A DNA stretch of 64,000 bases from Triatoma infestans. Taxonomy: Eukaryota; Arthropoda; Insecta; Hemiptera; Reduviidae. A model generated the notes under the pieces. That model had not been told where the DNA came from and did no database searches. It saw nothing but the letters and a program-made list of their open reading frames with translations. Below are positions 21,581 to 33,843 of this stretch, piece by piece (the stretch's first letter is position 1; every line of letters begins with the position of its first letter). The stretch lies in assembly GCA_011037195.1 (NCBI GenBank), contig JAAEAF010000669.1, positions 1 through 64,000 of the forward strand, given 5' to 3'. Made by a program: the position numbers and the translations under genes.

Positions 21581-22495
21581 GTGAATACTTCCTTTGACTT
21601 AAATATTGTGCTGGAGGGTATGAGGAATACGGTACTAGCGCATTACCTTTCCACTTATTATCCGGGAACATATTGTTTATACACAGACGGATCAAAACTT
21701 AATAACAAAATCGGAAGCGCCGTATACGATCCGCTTCGCAATTATTTTATGATTGTTAAGCAAGATGATAATGCGTCCGTGTATACAGCCGAGCTGATTG
21801 CAATTCTGATGTCCCTAAAATACATAAATACTCTGAACGGGAAGAAATACTCCATACTGAGTGACAGCAAGAGCGCTTTGCACAAATTATCACATTTAGA
21901 CAACCATTCAGGTTTAAACCATATTATTGCTGAAATAGTTGAGCTTATAGCCCTTCTTAAAGAGAAAGGAGTATGCATAAATTTTGTTTGGGTAAGAGGT
22001 CATTGTGGTGTTAAGGCAAATGAAACTGTCGACACACTGGCGAAGGAAGTCACTGAACACGGAGAAACAGAAGATTATAAACTACCATTTACAGATATAA
22101 GGGGCTTAATTAACAAAATGGCGCTACAAAAATGGCAGACAGACTATAGTAATGGCATTAAAGGTTTGTTTTATAAGAAGTATGTGCAGAAATTACCTAA
22201 ACGCCCTTGGTTTAATGGAATCGATATCAGTAAAAGTGAAGCCTCAGCAATTTGCAGGTTGAGGTCGAACCGCGCAATTTGCGGGACATACCTGCACAGA
22301 ATTAATAAAAGATCTTCCCCTTTATGCGCAAAATCTAAGGAAGAAGAAGATTTTAAACATATAGTAATGATCTGGCCACTTTATAAAAAAGAAAGAAACG
22401 AATTGTTAGACAAACTTTACAAGTATTTAGATGCCCCTTTCAATATGAAGAGATATTATTTTCTAGCAACATCTATGTGCCGAAATCTTTGGTAG
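21581..22495 (+). CDS. I-type LINE ORF2, RNase H and C-terminal domain
   Basis: A 304-codon open stretch carrying the RNase H domain typical of I, LOA and R1 LINEs. It has YTDGSK (first Asp, about residue 35), YTAELIAI (Glu, about residue 68), SDSKSAL (second Asp, about residue 94) and WVRGHCGVKANETVDTLAK (His and last Asp, about residues 137-155). All four acidic positions and the His are kept. It is followed by a C-terminal region with CRLRSNRAICGTYL and HIVMIWPLYKKER, resembling the degenerate Cys/His C-terminus of this group. RNase H would degrade the RNA strand during target-primed reverse transcription. It is separated from RT by frame breaks. Confidence 0.8.
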   Translation: MNTSFDLNIVLEGMRNTVLAHYLSTYYPGTYCLYTDGSKLNNKIGSAVYDPLRNYFMIVKQDDNASVYTAELIAILMSLKYINTLNGKKYSILSDSKSALHKLSHLDNHSGLNHIIAEIVELIALLKEKGVCINFVWVRGHCGVKANETVDTLAKEVTEHGETEDYKLPFTDIRGLINKMALQKWQTDYSNGIKGLFYKKYVQKLPKRPWFNGIDISKSEASAICRLRSNRAICGTYLHRINKRSSPLCAKSKEEEDFKHIVMIWPLYKKERNELLDKLYKYLDAPFNMKRYYFLATSMCRNLW

Positions 22496-22498
22496 AAG

Positions 22499-23403
22499 TG
22501 ACTAGTAAATATAAATGTAGTTAAAAGTTATACCTGACGTGGATGAGGGGATGATTTATGATTGGAAGAATGATTGTATTACAGTGTTTTCATAGGTTAA
22601 GGCTCGAGGATGGTAGGAATATCGAGTACTCCATCCACTGTAAATAGAAGTATCTAAAAAAGAAAAGTTTGTATATAACTTTCACAGGATGTGTATAGTG
22701 GCTGGATGAATGTAAAGAGTATATGTATTTAAAAGTGTGAATGAAGAGAGACTGTTACGAGGATGGTGGTAACCGCCATCCAGAGGTATGTATAATGTAT
22801 AATGTGACTAGTTAAGTATATGTATATATTGGGTGTATATAAAGGCTTGTAAATCTGCATATATGTAAATGTATTTGTGTATAAGTACTTGTGTAAATAT
22901 GTATATATATGGGTATAAGCTCACACGAGTATATTTATTTATATATTTATGGAGAGTAAAAGTAAGTTTAGCGAGTTAATTCAGATGTTCAGATGTATTA
23001 GTATGAAAGTATTTATGAGAGAGAATAAATGTAATTATTGGCATGAATGTGTTCGCTTAGGTTAGTCATGTATGCATGTTTTGTATGATTGTGGTGCGGG
23101 GGACCAATGCCGGCCAGAGGTGGCGACTTCTGGTCGTGCAGACCGTCTTTGTGCACGATGTACATAATGTAAATATTGTACATAAATGGGAGCCACCGCT
23201 ATTGGTGGGCGGGCTGAGCCGGGATTGGCACCCGGTATCGTATGAGTGTGTAGTATGAATGGTTGAATGGGATAACGAAAGACGCAAGAGGTACAACTTT
23301 TAGTAAGAGATTAAATTTTATCAGAAGGTAATAAACAGAGAATCACACATAGATGGTGCTGGCTGTATGGCGAAAGCCAATGCCATAAAAAAAAAAAAAA
23401 AAA
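22499..23403 (+). other. Probable 3' UTR and poly(A) tail of the I-type LINE
   Basis: Non-coding. A 9-bp stem with a 3-base loop (GGATGGTGG, TAA, CCGCCATCC) lies at about 22761-22781. GC-rich segments near 23090-23250 (with CCACCGCTATTGGTGG) are unlike the AT-rich surroundings. The region ends in AAGCCAATGCCAT followed by about 18 A at 23384-23401, taken as the poly(A) tail. Confidence 0.55.
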
Positions 23404-23860
23404 GAAAGAAAAACCTACGAAACCAATTAATTAAAACCTTACTTTATGCTGATGACATGATGGTGATCGCCTCGAGTCTTCAGGGTCTAATGAACGGTGG
23501 TTTTATGGATATAAGAAGAAATACATTGTCTCCCAATACAAATATTTGGGAATGACATTAACCACTAAACTATCGCTTCTGCCTCACTTCCAGGAAAAAA
23601 TTTCCCGTTCTTAACTCGCACTGAATGTAGTTTGGCAAAGATTGATAGAAAATCCTTTGATAAATATAACTTCAAGTTTTTAAGCCCTAAGTACGGGACT
23701 CGGAGAGGTTTGAAAGCGTTGAAAAAGTACTTTTATTTATTAATAAGGTATTCCACCTTCCATCCCTTTATGTATACTTCACTTGGAACCCGGCGTAGAT
23801 CCTCTGTTTATACATACGCTGTGTAAACTGCAGATTGAGAAAGTCATTGTAAGTGTTCAC
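23404..23860 (+). pseudogene. LINE RT fragment related to element B
   Basis: It begins right after the poly(A) with LIKTLLYADDMMVIASSLQG, an RT active site. It continues across frame changes with QYKYLGMTLTTKLSLLPHF and LNVVWQRLIE, matching the FNYLGVMLTPRLSFKRHL block of element B. About 150 codons of decayed sequence; the Asp pair is intact. Confidence 0.65.
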
Positions 23861-24445
23861 ACCTGAATTGTTTTTCGTTTTTTAGTTCGTAACCCATTCA
23901 CTATATTCTCTATCTTAAAAGCCATTCAGGAGCTCGCAGAGAACTTCCAAACTATGTAGTGTTTGGTTAAAACTGTGCTTACAAAATTTGACACAATCGC
24001 AACATTTCCATTTATTTGAAACTTAACATGGCCGCAGTTAAATTTAACAATCGATAATAATTAGTAGAATTTTATATTTTAATAATGAATTCCAGTAATA
24101 TATTATTAACTGAAATGTGAAATACTGGACAATTTTACATTAAATTTTTAATGATTTGTTCATATTAATAATTCAATAATATTCACTGAATGCGAAATAA
24201 AATTTAATTCTAATAAAATAAATATATAAGCAGGAATTCAAGTGATTACAATTTGTTGCTCTGTTATAAAAATCGATTGAATAATGTTCATTAAATATTG
24301 ATTTACATTCGACATATAACAGTTATTGGTATAACCTTTCTCATTTTATGCAGGCACATTGTACTATATATGTATATAACTATACCCTACTACCTATATA
24401 TATACTAACTATACACTATACTATATATATATATATATACACACC

Positions 24446-24478
<33 letters not shown>

Positions 24479-24640
24479 CCATATACTATATATTATATAT
24501 AATGTAACTCAACAATTACTGTAAAGATATTTTTGAGCAGGGCTAAATAACACAACCATCTCCCAGGTAGATTGATACCGCTGGTTAATAAAGGAAGGTT
24601 ATACTCTCACGTCTTTTTACTAATTTAAATGAGAGAAAGT
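23861..24640. other. No gene; AT microsatellite
   Basis: AT-rich DNA with an imperfect AT/TATA dinucleotide array at about 24360-24500. No coding motif. Confidence 0.55.
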
Positions 24641-25729
24641 AAAAATTGGTATGAAACACTCACACGGCTTTCTTTTACTGCGATTCTTCCAGTTCTGATG
24701 GAGAGATTTTTCTTTCAAAGACGGGATATTTTCTAAAACCTTTGTTAGGCTACCTTATCCAGTGACCAGATCGTAGAATCTATTTATTTCCTGACGACGC
24801 ATTGATGGGGTCAGTGTTTCTGGCGTAATGTTTCAGATAAAAGTAGTAGAAACTGGAAGAGTAAGGAAAATATGTTTGGTTTCAGTCAAAATAAAACCAC
24901 CGGAGGTACCACTTTAATGAAATTTCCAGATTTTTATGCTTTCCTAAAACATGGTTCGATTTACTTTTAAAATTGTTATATATCAATTACCATATAAAGA
25001 GCTATAACTTTTGTTTAAAACATTTCTCTGGGAAAATTCAGTTAAATAGCGTATTGGGAGAGTGGTGGGGCTATGTTTTCTTCTCACGCGCTATGTAGTT
25101 CATTATACGACTCAATCGTCTATATATAATATGAATTAGAATAACATTATTTTGCCAAAATTCCGAGTTTGAAAAACATTGGTTGATCGGAAGTGCGATT
25201 TACTTAGCAGTTTTTTTAGTTTTCAACCATTTTCTCCGGATAGATAACGTAAGGTTGTAAAGATTCTCCTTATAGATAACGTAAGGTTATAAAGATTCTC
25301 CGTATATACTATGTATATAGAGAACTATACCTTTTGTTTGGAACTTTCTTTCGAGAAAGTTCATTTAATGGGAATTTAGAGCGACAGGAATGAAGTTATG
25401 CTTTCCTCTAAAAGGCCATTGAAGTTAATGCTCTCATCTAATATAAATAAATTAAAATTAATGTGCTGTTAAAATTCCGAGTTAAAAAAATTAGGAAGTG
25501 CGACTTTACTGAAAAGTTTTTCATTTTTCTACAAATTTCTCTGTGAAGATAAAGATTCCATCAAATTTGCTGTACTAGCTACACGAACAGAGACCTATCA
25601 CTTCTTACTTTCTGTTACTCCTAGTAAGAAGGAAGTATTGTAAACGTGTCAAATTTTCGATATCGAGTTTTCACTGGAAATATCCGTTTTGAGGGCCCCT
25701 GAGTTCAAAAAAGTGGTTTTTAGCAACGA

Positions 25730-25774
<45 letters not shown>

Positions 25775-27480
25775 ATGTGAACAGCATAGCTCAAAAACGA
25801 AAAACCGTAGAAAGTTCAAACTTGAGATTCCGTTTAGGTACAACCATGGGATCTGACGGTACGTTATCTGTTAAAATTCCTCAACCGGAAGTACCGCTTT
25901 ACTAGTTATTTTTTTTTACTTTTTTACAATTTTCTCAAAAAGGACTCCGACAATTATCTTCAAACTATACACAACTATACATACAAAGAGCTACAACTTT
26001 TGCTTGAAACATTTCTCCGGAAAAATCCATTTAAGGGCACTTTTGGGGGGGTTGGGGTTAGTTTTTCATCTAAAGTGTTATTTCAGTTTATTAGACAATT
26101 CTGTCATCTAAATAATGTAATTAGATTAAATATGTTGTTGAAATTCCGAGTTTGAAAAAAAATCGATGACCAGAAGTGCGTTTACTTACTTTACTAAATA
26201 ATTTTTTAAATTTTTTTTGCGATTTTCTCAAAAATGGCTCCAACGATTTTCTTGAAACATCTTATATAAACTGCACATACAAAGATCTACAACTTTTATT
26301 TAAAACATTTCTCTGGGAAAATTGATTTAAGGGCACATTTAGGGGAGTGGTAAACTGCTATCATAGTTGATTATACAATTCTATCACCCAAACAAACTTA
26401 TTAGAAATAAATATATGGCCAAAATTCAGAGTTTCAAGAAAATTTGTAATTCGGAAGTGCGCTTTTACTGAACAGTTTTTTCAGTTTTCGACGAATTTCA
26501 TTAAATTTGGTACACAAACTATAGAATTTGTAAATTATAATTTTGTGAACTGGAGTAAAAGAAATTTGTGTGAGTGTTTCACACCAGATTTTTTCATATA
26601 AGATTGATTTTAAAGAGTTTGTAGATGACATACTCCCCACAACAAAGTGGTGTTTTGTTAAGTAAATTCTCTCATTATTATAATACTGAAGACAACCATC
26701 ATCATCCGGTAAACATTCAAAGTTTGAACAAAATTTGTCAATCATATCTAAAAAGTTGTAGTAAGGAAAGTCGTGTGAATGATTCGCACCAGATTTTTGT
26801 TTTACAAATCAGCGTTTCAGGTAATTTGCGGAGAAAAATTTTTTAGAATTCAATACGTCATTAGGGCAGGTTCTTTATTTTCTCCAGAATAGTCATTGTT
26901 CTTCAAGAAGAGTTGGAACAGGAAATCTCCGTATACACGATTTAGAAAATATATATAATCTTTCTCTTACCAGTATAAGAGGAACAACTGCAGGTACAAA
27001 TGTTTCGAAATTTGAGTTTCATCGGAACTACATGTTTCGAGATTCATGAAAAATGGAAAAATTGTTTTAGCAAAATAGGCTATGTATGCGTGTTTTATTT
27101 GTGCTAACAAAATAACAAAAACGAAAAATCGCCGCGGCCTTACACTTGATAAGTTCAGATTCTGTTTTACTGCTATCAGAGCGATTTTGCTTAATGTTTT
27201 TTTCTATCAGTTTTCTCCAAAATGGCTCCAACAATTTTTCTTAAACTTCATATAGTATCTATGCTCGTAAAAGGTTTATAAATTAGATTAAGAACAATTT
27301 TCAAAACATTGATTTTTCGACAGCTCTGGCACACTACAACGTGAAAATGTCACTCCTATCGATTTTTGGTTTCTATCACGCATACAGTATCAAAATCCAT
27401 TGAATGCTCGCTAGAATTCCAAGTTTGAAGATAATTGCTTAACGGGAAGTATGACTTTACAAATCACAACACAACGTGAG
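24640..27480. repeat. Dense ACTTCCGG repeat cluster, both orientations
   Basis: Outward edges GGTATGAAACACTCACACGG (about 24646) and the inverse TGTGAGTGTTTCACACC (about 26569-26586) bound about 1.9 kb, suggesting terminal inverted repeats. Inside are inverted copies of the unit (for example TCCGAGTTTGAAAAA, AGAAGTGCG, ATTTAAGGGCAC, CTATATAGAGAAC) and the CTAGTAAGAAGGAAGTATTG junction at about 25620. A pure GT run lies at 25732-25768. Another edge (AAGTCGTGTGAATGATTCGC) is at about 26767. I find no transposase. Confidence 0.65.
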
Positions 27481-28630
27481 TCATAACACACGGCCTCTTT
27501 CTCGAAAACTAGTAGAATTTGAACCGCGGCGTTCTTGCCACACGCTCACCAATAAATCACTGTCTAACAAACGTTAGCCCTTCATGGGCTGCGTGCGCTA
27601 AGGAGAAGTCTGCAGAATTCGGTTAGGCTAAACATGAAATTGCTGATAAAAATGTGTTGGGAGCAGCCAGAGTGCGCTATCATCTATCCTGAAACCTAAA
27701 AACCTTATAAACTTAGTAAACATTCAAACTTTGAAGAAGAAATGTCCATAAATCTTAAAGAAAACGTTGTTATTAAACAGATTTTTTTTTTCATGCCCAA
27801 TTGAACATTTTCTTAGACCTTCAAATAAAACATGAATCATAAACGCATATCATATTATAAATGGTTTTATATAAAAGTGGAATTCCCAAACAATTCCTAT
27901 ATACGAGGTCTTTTGTACTGTCCACTGACCTAACGATACTAAAACATATTAAATGATTCATTGCACATGTAATTCATAGTAATGTAATTAGTAATATAAA
28001 TGGTAAATACGTAGTGTTTACATATAATAATAAATTATAGTTTTATATATTTAAATTGAATTTTTTTAAATGGGTGTAACTCAAAATTTCATCAATTTCT
28101 TTTTTTTACACTTTAACAAATTGTGTACATAGTCCTATCGAATGGTTTTAACTGGGCGTATGTCAGGTCTCGAGTACAGTGAATATTGTATGTCAAACAT
28201 TGAGATTTGTTTGTAAGTAAATTGGTTCCCAAATAGTTTTTTGTGTTTTCCTAAAAATCTACTCTGTATGACATACGTCCGTTTATAAATAATCGATTCT
28301 TATATATCCATACCAGTTTTTATGTTATATAAATATATATTAGTTGGGCGAGTAGAATTATGGGTATTTAATACGGCAGTATGAGGGGACCTTTGAATAA
28401 CTTTATTGGCCGGAAAATAGCGGCGAAGAACGACATTAGTAAAGTATAGCCTTTTAAAGTGATACACGTTATTCTACTCCTATTACTGAACTATATTAGG
28501 TACCTTTATTATACCAACCTAACTCACACAACTCGTATATAAACGCGCATAATATTGAATACATATTCAATATTATTTGGCAATAATTTCAATGTAATGA
28601 AGATCGTATTTGTTTAATAATGGAAGATAC
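27481..28630. other. No gene recognised
   Basis: AT-rich, with stops in all frames. No repeat family that I could match elsewhere in the window. Confidence 0.5.
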
Positions 28631-28850
28631 TTTTTTTTTTTAATTTAAGACGCTTTAACATCTATGGGCCTTGGCGCCCGAAGGCAAGACAGTGGCTTTT
28701 GCCGGCTTCCAGACAGTATTCTCTCGTTACAGACAATATTGTCCATCACCGGATAGCGACATTAGCGGTTCCTTAACCGCAGTACTGGACTCGAACCGGG
28801 ACCACCGTGTGAGAATCCAGTGCGCTAACCACTGACCTAATCCCTTCCCT
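28631..28850 (-). mobile_element. tRNA-derived SINE, copy 1
   Basis: Minus-strand element with a tRNA-like head: an A-box-like GTGGTTAGCGCACTGG (about 28820-28838) and a perfect B box GGTTCGAGTCC (plus-strand positions 28787-28797), the internal RNA polymerase III promoter. The body has conserved GTCTGTAACGAGAGAATACTG-type sequence and a tail TTGATGTTGACGCGTC-like block. The element ends in an A-rich 3' tail seen as T11 at 28631-28641. Two more copies are at 55729-55966 and 59061-59173. Confidence 0.75.
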
Positions 28851-28894
28851 AATTTTTGTTAATTTGCTAAACTTTAAAACTTTATTGGCTTTCA

Positions 28895-28950
28895 AGCTCA
28901 CCCTGAAGAGGATCATTGCAATAATGGACGAAATTCGGTTTTTAGCAAAC
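28895..28950 (+). ncRNA. Decayed hammerhead ribozyme (ACCGGU-related)
   Basis: CTGAAGA at 28903-28909, stem II CATT/AATG around 28914-28926 with a GCAAT loop, GAAA at 28930-28933, then TTCGGTT where related copies have CCGGTT. Stem III is damaged and stem I is not convincing. Probably inactive. Confidence 0.4.
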
Positions 28951-29051
28951 CACTGGCGCGGTCTCAACCCGGAAACACAAGTGGGTTTCATGAAAATGGC
29001 CGCGGAAACTTAAAACATCAGGTATTATAATTATAATTAATTTAAAGTATT

Positions 29052-29258
29052 TGTTGGAAATATGCCCTGGAGCCTTGAGTATGGATAAAGAAAACTCAAA
29101 CCTTCTTTATTTTATATTTTTTATTTTAAATGTTTGCCACATACAAAAACTTTCTATATATGGATATAATAATAATTGCAAATATGTTCAACAAAACAGC
29201 ACAAAAAACCATGGGCTTCTTGATTTTTTTCCAAAATTATTACTCAGTGTTCCCTACA
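29052..29258 (-). repeat. BEL/Pao 3' LTR
   Basis: 207 bp, TG...CA ends, left copy on the plus strand and therefore the 3' LTR of the minus-strand element. It shares its first 80 bases almost exactly with the right copy. Confidence 0.9.
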
Positions 29259-29304
29259 TATACTCCCACCTTTTCAATCTTAAATTTAGAAATTGAAAAT
29301 TAAA

Positions 29305-30085
29305 TTAACTTGAAAACATACAAGGTAACCTAAAGTCTAATCTAAAACAATTACAGACAAAAACGCTAGGAACTGTCACCACTCTAGTTCTGGTTCTCTT
29401 CTGTGTCGCGAAATTTTCTTTCGCTTTGTCTTGCCTTTTGCCTCCTGTTCCAGGTCTAGAAAGTTTATCCTTCATCGCGATCCTTTTCTCCTCAGATGAC
29501 ACCTCTAGTGGATAGATGCTTTGATAAGGGCGTATGAGAACTCCCTCTGCCATTCTTACTTTTGCCACTCTTGATACCCCATCTTCCGGGATAAAGCTCC
29601 TCGATGGTACCCAGTAGCCAATCCAACCGCTTCTTGTGGTCGGCTCCTATTAAAACCACATCTCCCACCTTTAAGTCCCTACATTTGCCTCTCTTTCCTC
29701 TATGAACGAGGTATGCTAAATATTCCTTCCGAAACCTTTGTCTAATCGAGGACCTCAATTTTTGCAAATATTTCCAACGTTGTCTTAAACATTCTTCGTC
29801 TATTTTGTCTAGGTCTGGAACGTCACTAGTGGGAAGATTCTGAAGGAACATAAAGGGTGTCAAAGGCCTCATTCCATCTGCCTCATCCGAAATGTAGGTA
29901 AGAGGTCTGGCGTTAATTATTGCCTCACAGTCGCAGATCAGCGTATTCAATTCTTCATAAGTCAACACTACTTTTCCCAAATTTCTTCTTAGCAATTCTT
30001 TCACCATTCTCACCAATCTCTCCCACCATGACGCAGTGGGTGGATTGAACCTCCGCTTTATTCTGTTACAGCTTGCAAACTTCAT
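29305..30085 (-). pseudogene. pol: BEL/Pao integrase C-terminal half with DUF5641-like domain
   Basis: The frame at 29492-30085 has TASWWERLVRMVKELLR, carrying the catalytic Glu of the DDE integrase, then LICDCEAIINARPLTY, and a DUF5641-type end with KYLQKLRSSIRQRF, LKVGDVVLI and LLGTIEELYPG. A frameshift near 29540-29570 moves the C-terminal tail to 29305-29568. The middle Asp (YSDNGTNFVGAN) lies just upstream near 30130-30160 in another frame. Confidence 0.8.
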
Positions 30086-30775
30086 AATCTCCTCCCAAAC
30101 CAGTGCTTTTAGGGCGTTATTCGCGCCAACAAAATTTGTCCCGTTATCCGAGTATATTGTGGTGAATCTTCCCCTTCTGGCGATAAATCGCCTTTACGCT
30201 GAGATGAAGGCTTCTGTAGGCATCGACTGCACTACCTCCAAATTGAGCGCTCTGTACACAGCACATGTGAATAGAACTATCCAACATTTCTTGTTAACCT
30301 TTAAGTATAACGGCCCTGCGAAATCTACGCCGGTGGTCTCAAAAACCGAAGATGTGTCTATTCTTTGCTTTGGTAGAGGAGCGGGGTGTGTGTCTGCTTG
30401 TTTCTGCCAATATCTTTTACAAATTACGCATTTGGAAATAAATCTTTTAATAGTTTTTCTTGCCTTTATAATCCAAAACCGTTCCCTTAGCTTCACCATC
30501 AAAACACCAACCCCTGCGTGAGCTAATGTTTTGTGGTACGACCAGATAAGAAGCTCCACGATAAAATGTTTAGATGGAAGCAATACGGGAGCTTTAAAAT
30601 CTTCTGCCTCCTCTCCCAAGACAATCCTTGTTCTTACCTTCCACAGATCTTCATCTTTAAATGTCTTCATCTCTTTGGAGTTCATTATTCCTTCCTTTAT
30701 ACATTCTCTTTGAACTACTTGTAATAATTTCTTTTCTGCTTCGCGATAGTAGGACCAAAAGTCAATAGTTGTCAT
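30086..30775 (-). pseudogene. pol: BEL/Pao integrase zinc domain and first catalytic Asp
   Basis: Contains the H2C2 zinc domain (YHKTLAHAGVGVL, then CVICKRYWQ), followed by the first catalytic Asp in TTGVDFAGPLYLK and then CWIVLFTCAVYRALNLEV. This is the usual BEL/Pao integrase_H2C2 plus rve layout. The frame is lost at about 30190, before the second Asp. Confidence 0.8.
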
Positions 30776-32000
30776 GAGTAGGATTTCTTAATTTTCTATA
30801 GAAGCGCATAACCCATCCCATCATGCGTAACGTCTTCGTATAGCTGGAAAAATATTTTAAACAATCACTGAAGCTGTAATCATGGAAGATGTTCCATTCA
30901 CCCTCTGTTTTTATCCACGTCAGCACCACCGCTGAATCGGTCCAGAAATAGGTTTCATTTACTCCGATCATTATAGATTCCAGTACTGATCGCCTTAGCC
31001 ATTAATTCAAGGCGTAGAATAGTCATTGTTCTCATTGGCGCAACCCTTGACTTTGGTTGACCAAGCGGACCGTTACACTACCTTCTATTTCACATCTCAT
31101 GAACACACAGGCAGTATAGGCTCTTTGCTTGCATCGCAGAAAACGTGTAGAGTAACTTCTCCTCCTCCTTCTCCTTTCATGTAATTCTACGAGGTATCCG
31201 GCAACATCGTAGCCATTGTATTGACTTCAACCAAGCATCAAAAACTCTAGTGACGTCCTGTGGTAAAACATCATCCCACTTGTACTTTCCTTTCCAGGCA
31301 GCCTGTAACATCAATTTAGGAATCAGAGTAGCAGGACACATAACCCGATTGGGTCAAATATTTTTTGAGAGACAGATAAGAGGTTTCGTTTCGTCAATTG
31401 ACCTGAAAAAAGTTCTACATCATTAACCTCACAATATAACTCATCCATTCTTACATCCTACGAAAGGCCCAATATTGACTCAACCATATTATCCTCTTAC
31501 GGGGCTTCCTGTTCATTATTCCATACCCAACCTCGTAGGTAAATGCAGTTGACATTAACTCTTTAGACTCTGCCACGAACTTCTCCAGCTCCTGCTGGTT
31601 GTCCACACTCGTAATACAGTTGTCAACATAGAATGACTCCTTCAACTTTTCGGCTGTCTCTTACCACTTTGCACCAATTTCCTGAGGCCAAAAAGTCTTC
31701 GCTCAGCTACCTCTCGATTTGATAAAAGCAGAGATGACCCGCTCTCCAAGGAAAGCGTATCTCATATCTTCCATCCTCTTTTCTCTGGATATTGTCCTTA
31801 AAATGGTTTATTACCTCTAATTCCAAGTCTTGTTTTGCTTTACTTTCAGTGGGTTTCTTGATTCCCAACACGTCTAAACGCCATAATTCTGAAATGTCAA
31901 ATTTACTTGCTGAAAATAGACTTAAAATTGTGTCACTTTCCAGACTGTTCTGCCATCCCATCTCTGTCCAACCTAGCTTTGTTTCTACTGCGACCATATC
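30762..32000 (-). pseudogene. pol: BEL/Pao reverse transcriptase and RNase H remnants
   Basis: Read in several frames. 31707-31997 is the protease/RT connector with FDISELWRLDVLGIKKPTES. At about 31451-31645 is the RT active site region, reading FYVDNCITSV where BEL elements have YVDD, so the second Asp is replaced by Asn (about 31619-31628). At 30762-30971 is an RNase H scrap with FWTDSAVVLTWIK. The stretch between 31000 and 31450 is heavily broken. Confidence 0.75.
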
Positions 32001-32565
32001 CTCGTCAAAATTTCTATTCTTCCAGTTGTAATTCGTCCTAAAACATCTGCACCTAGCAATATCTTTATTTCGGGAGCATCTCCACCGAAATCTGTTAAAT
32101 GAATATTCTTTAGTTTCAACAAATCAATATATCTTTGTGCAGTTAACCTCGGAACATAATTACAAATACGGTTTTGATCTAATAGAGTCACTTCTATTCC
32201 AAAATCTCTTGAAATACTTTGCAAAGTTACCTTATAACTATTATGTAGTTGCTGCTTGGTCTCATAGCCACCAAATAAGCTATGAACTACTGCTTCCTTT
32301 CCCAACCCCTTCAATCCGAGGCGTTCAGCACTACTCTTATTAATATATGATCTTTGGGACCTGTGTCTAGCAGTACTCTTCTGACACCTTCCTTCTCTCC
32401 ATTTACAGCACGTACCATCAGTGTCTGCAACAAAGTTTGTTGAACATTATGTTTTGATAGCATATTACTTTCGACCTTAGGAGAACCCACCCTACTACTG
32501 TCTTTGCTTTCAAACTCCTTTTCCTTAACCACTGAATACATGACCGTTGCATGTTTTTTTCCCAC
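31985..32565 (-). pseudogene. pol: BEL/Pao protease (DUF1758-type)
   Basis: The aspartic protease signature appears as VLLDTGPKDHIL near 32340-32385 (DTGS expected at the start). It is followed after a frame change by EAVVHSLFGGYETKQQL and EIKILLGADVLGRI, the second conserved half of the BEL protease (flap and ILLG region). Confidence 0.7.
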
Positions 32566-33804
32566 AGAACAGACATTTTACAAACACTCTACAATGCCTA
32601 GAAGTGTGCCCTGGCTTCAGGCAATTAAAACAACATTTCTTTTTTATTAATTTTTTCCTTTTTTCTTCATATGAAAGCTTGCTAGCCAGGTAACATTCGC
32701 TAGCATTGTGTGACGGCTTATCACAAAAAACGCAAGACTTCTCTCCGCTCCTTTTTGTTTCCGCTGACAAAATAGTAGCTGCAGTGGGAATTACCCCAGA
32801 TTTCCTTCATCTGTCCTCTTCTGCTTTGAAGTCGTCCCCTCATTTTTTGCGCCTCCGAAAACGCCTCTCGCAATAGCCAATCGGTCCTTGCTCTCAACCT
32901 CAGCCCTTACAAAATTCAAAAGCTCCTCCAGTAACTTTTCATCCTTTTGAGTCTCTTCCCCTGCCTCTGGGCTGGCCCTTATATCTCTCCTTCGTATCTC
33001 CCAGGCTATAAGAGTCTCCTTTGACAACGCTGATTCGACTAAAAGAAAAAGCATACATGAATATTTATCACATGTGACACCCAGTGTCTCAAGAGATCGT
33101 AATTGTGTTTCTAATCTATCATACAGCTCGCTCAAGAGCATAGATTTACTACATTTTGCCTGTTGCAATACCAGATTTACCAGCTCTCTAACGCAGATCT
33201 CAATAATAAGTTCATCTTTACCAAAACGCCTTTTCATACGCTCTACAGCTATGGGGATAATTTGGGCCTGACGGATGAAAACTTTCTAAAAATTTTCGCA
33301 CAGGAGTACCTTGTACAGTGGCCTGAATGGGGTCTTGAAATTTATCCTCGTTGTCCATAGCTGGGTCCTCGTGTATTTTTCGGAATTGAGTCCAAAACCC
33401 AATCCAATTCTTTATTTGTCCATCAAATAGCTTTAACTGAAGCTTGGCATATCTAAAATACTTCTTTTCTTGCCTACCTTCTGAACTAATTGAACTACTA
33501 CCCTTTTTTAATATATCTAATTTGCCCTCACCTTTCTTTTGGCATTTATTCCTTATCGTAATAAATTTCTCCCTGTACTCTTCGACCTTTTCGAATTCAT
33601 CTTTCAACGTTTTCAACAAAATTTCTTTTATTTCTTCATCAAGTTTAAAAAGTCTCTCAGCTTTATCCGCTATTACTTCTGGTTCCCATCGAAATCTATA
33701 CTTTCCTCTTTTAATTTCTTATTTAGATTATTAAAATTAATAGTGAACCATCTTCTCACCTGAGATCTAGTTCTTTTTAATCGTTTTACCTCTTCTGAAT
33801 CCAT
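32525..33804 (-). pseudogene. gag: BEL/Pao gag with zinc knuckles
   Basis: A likely start ATG lies at 33804, 40 bp inside the 5' LTR. The N-terminal frame is lost after about 40 codons, then resumes (33218-33619) with RYAKLQLKLFDGQIKNWIGF, the DUF1759-like gag core, and (32791-33237) RFGKDELIIEICVREL. The C-terminal part (32525-32770) has three Cys/His knuckles, CVFCDKPSHNASEC, CCFNCLKPGHTSRHC and CLFCGKKTC. At least three frameshifts. A candidate primer binding site (TGGCATCCCTTGTGG) follows the LTR by about six bases. Confidence 0.8.
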
Positions 33805-33843
33805 AACTTCAATCCAGTATTCCCCACAAGGGATGCCACTTTA

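Noticed and set aside
25649..25843. Open frame with a Thr-His run
   Set aside because: Translation of the GT microsatellite; not a gene.
28780..28850. Possible tRNA gene
   Set aside because: The B box is perfect, but there is no intact cloverleaf or acceptor stem, and a body plus A-rich tail follow; it is a SINE head.
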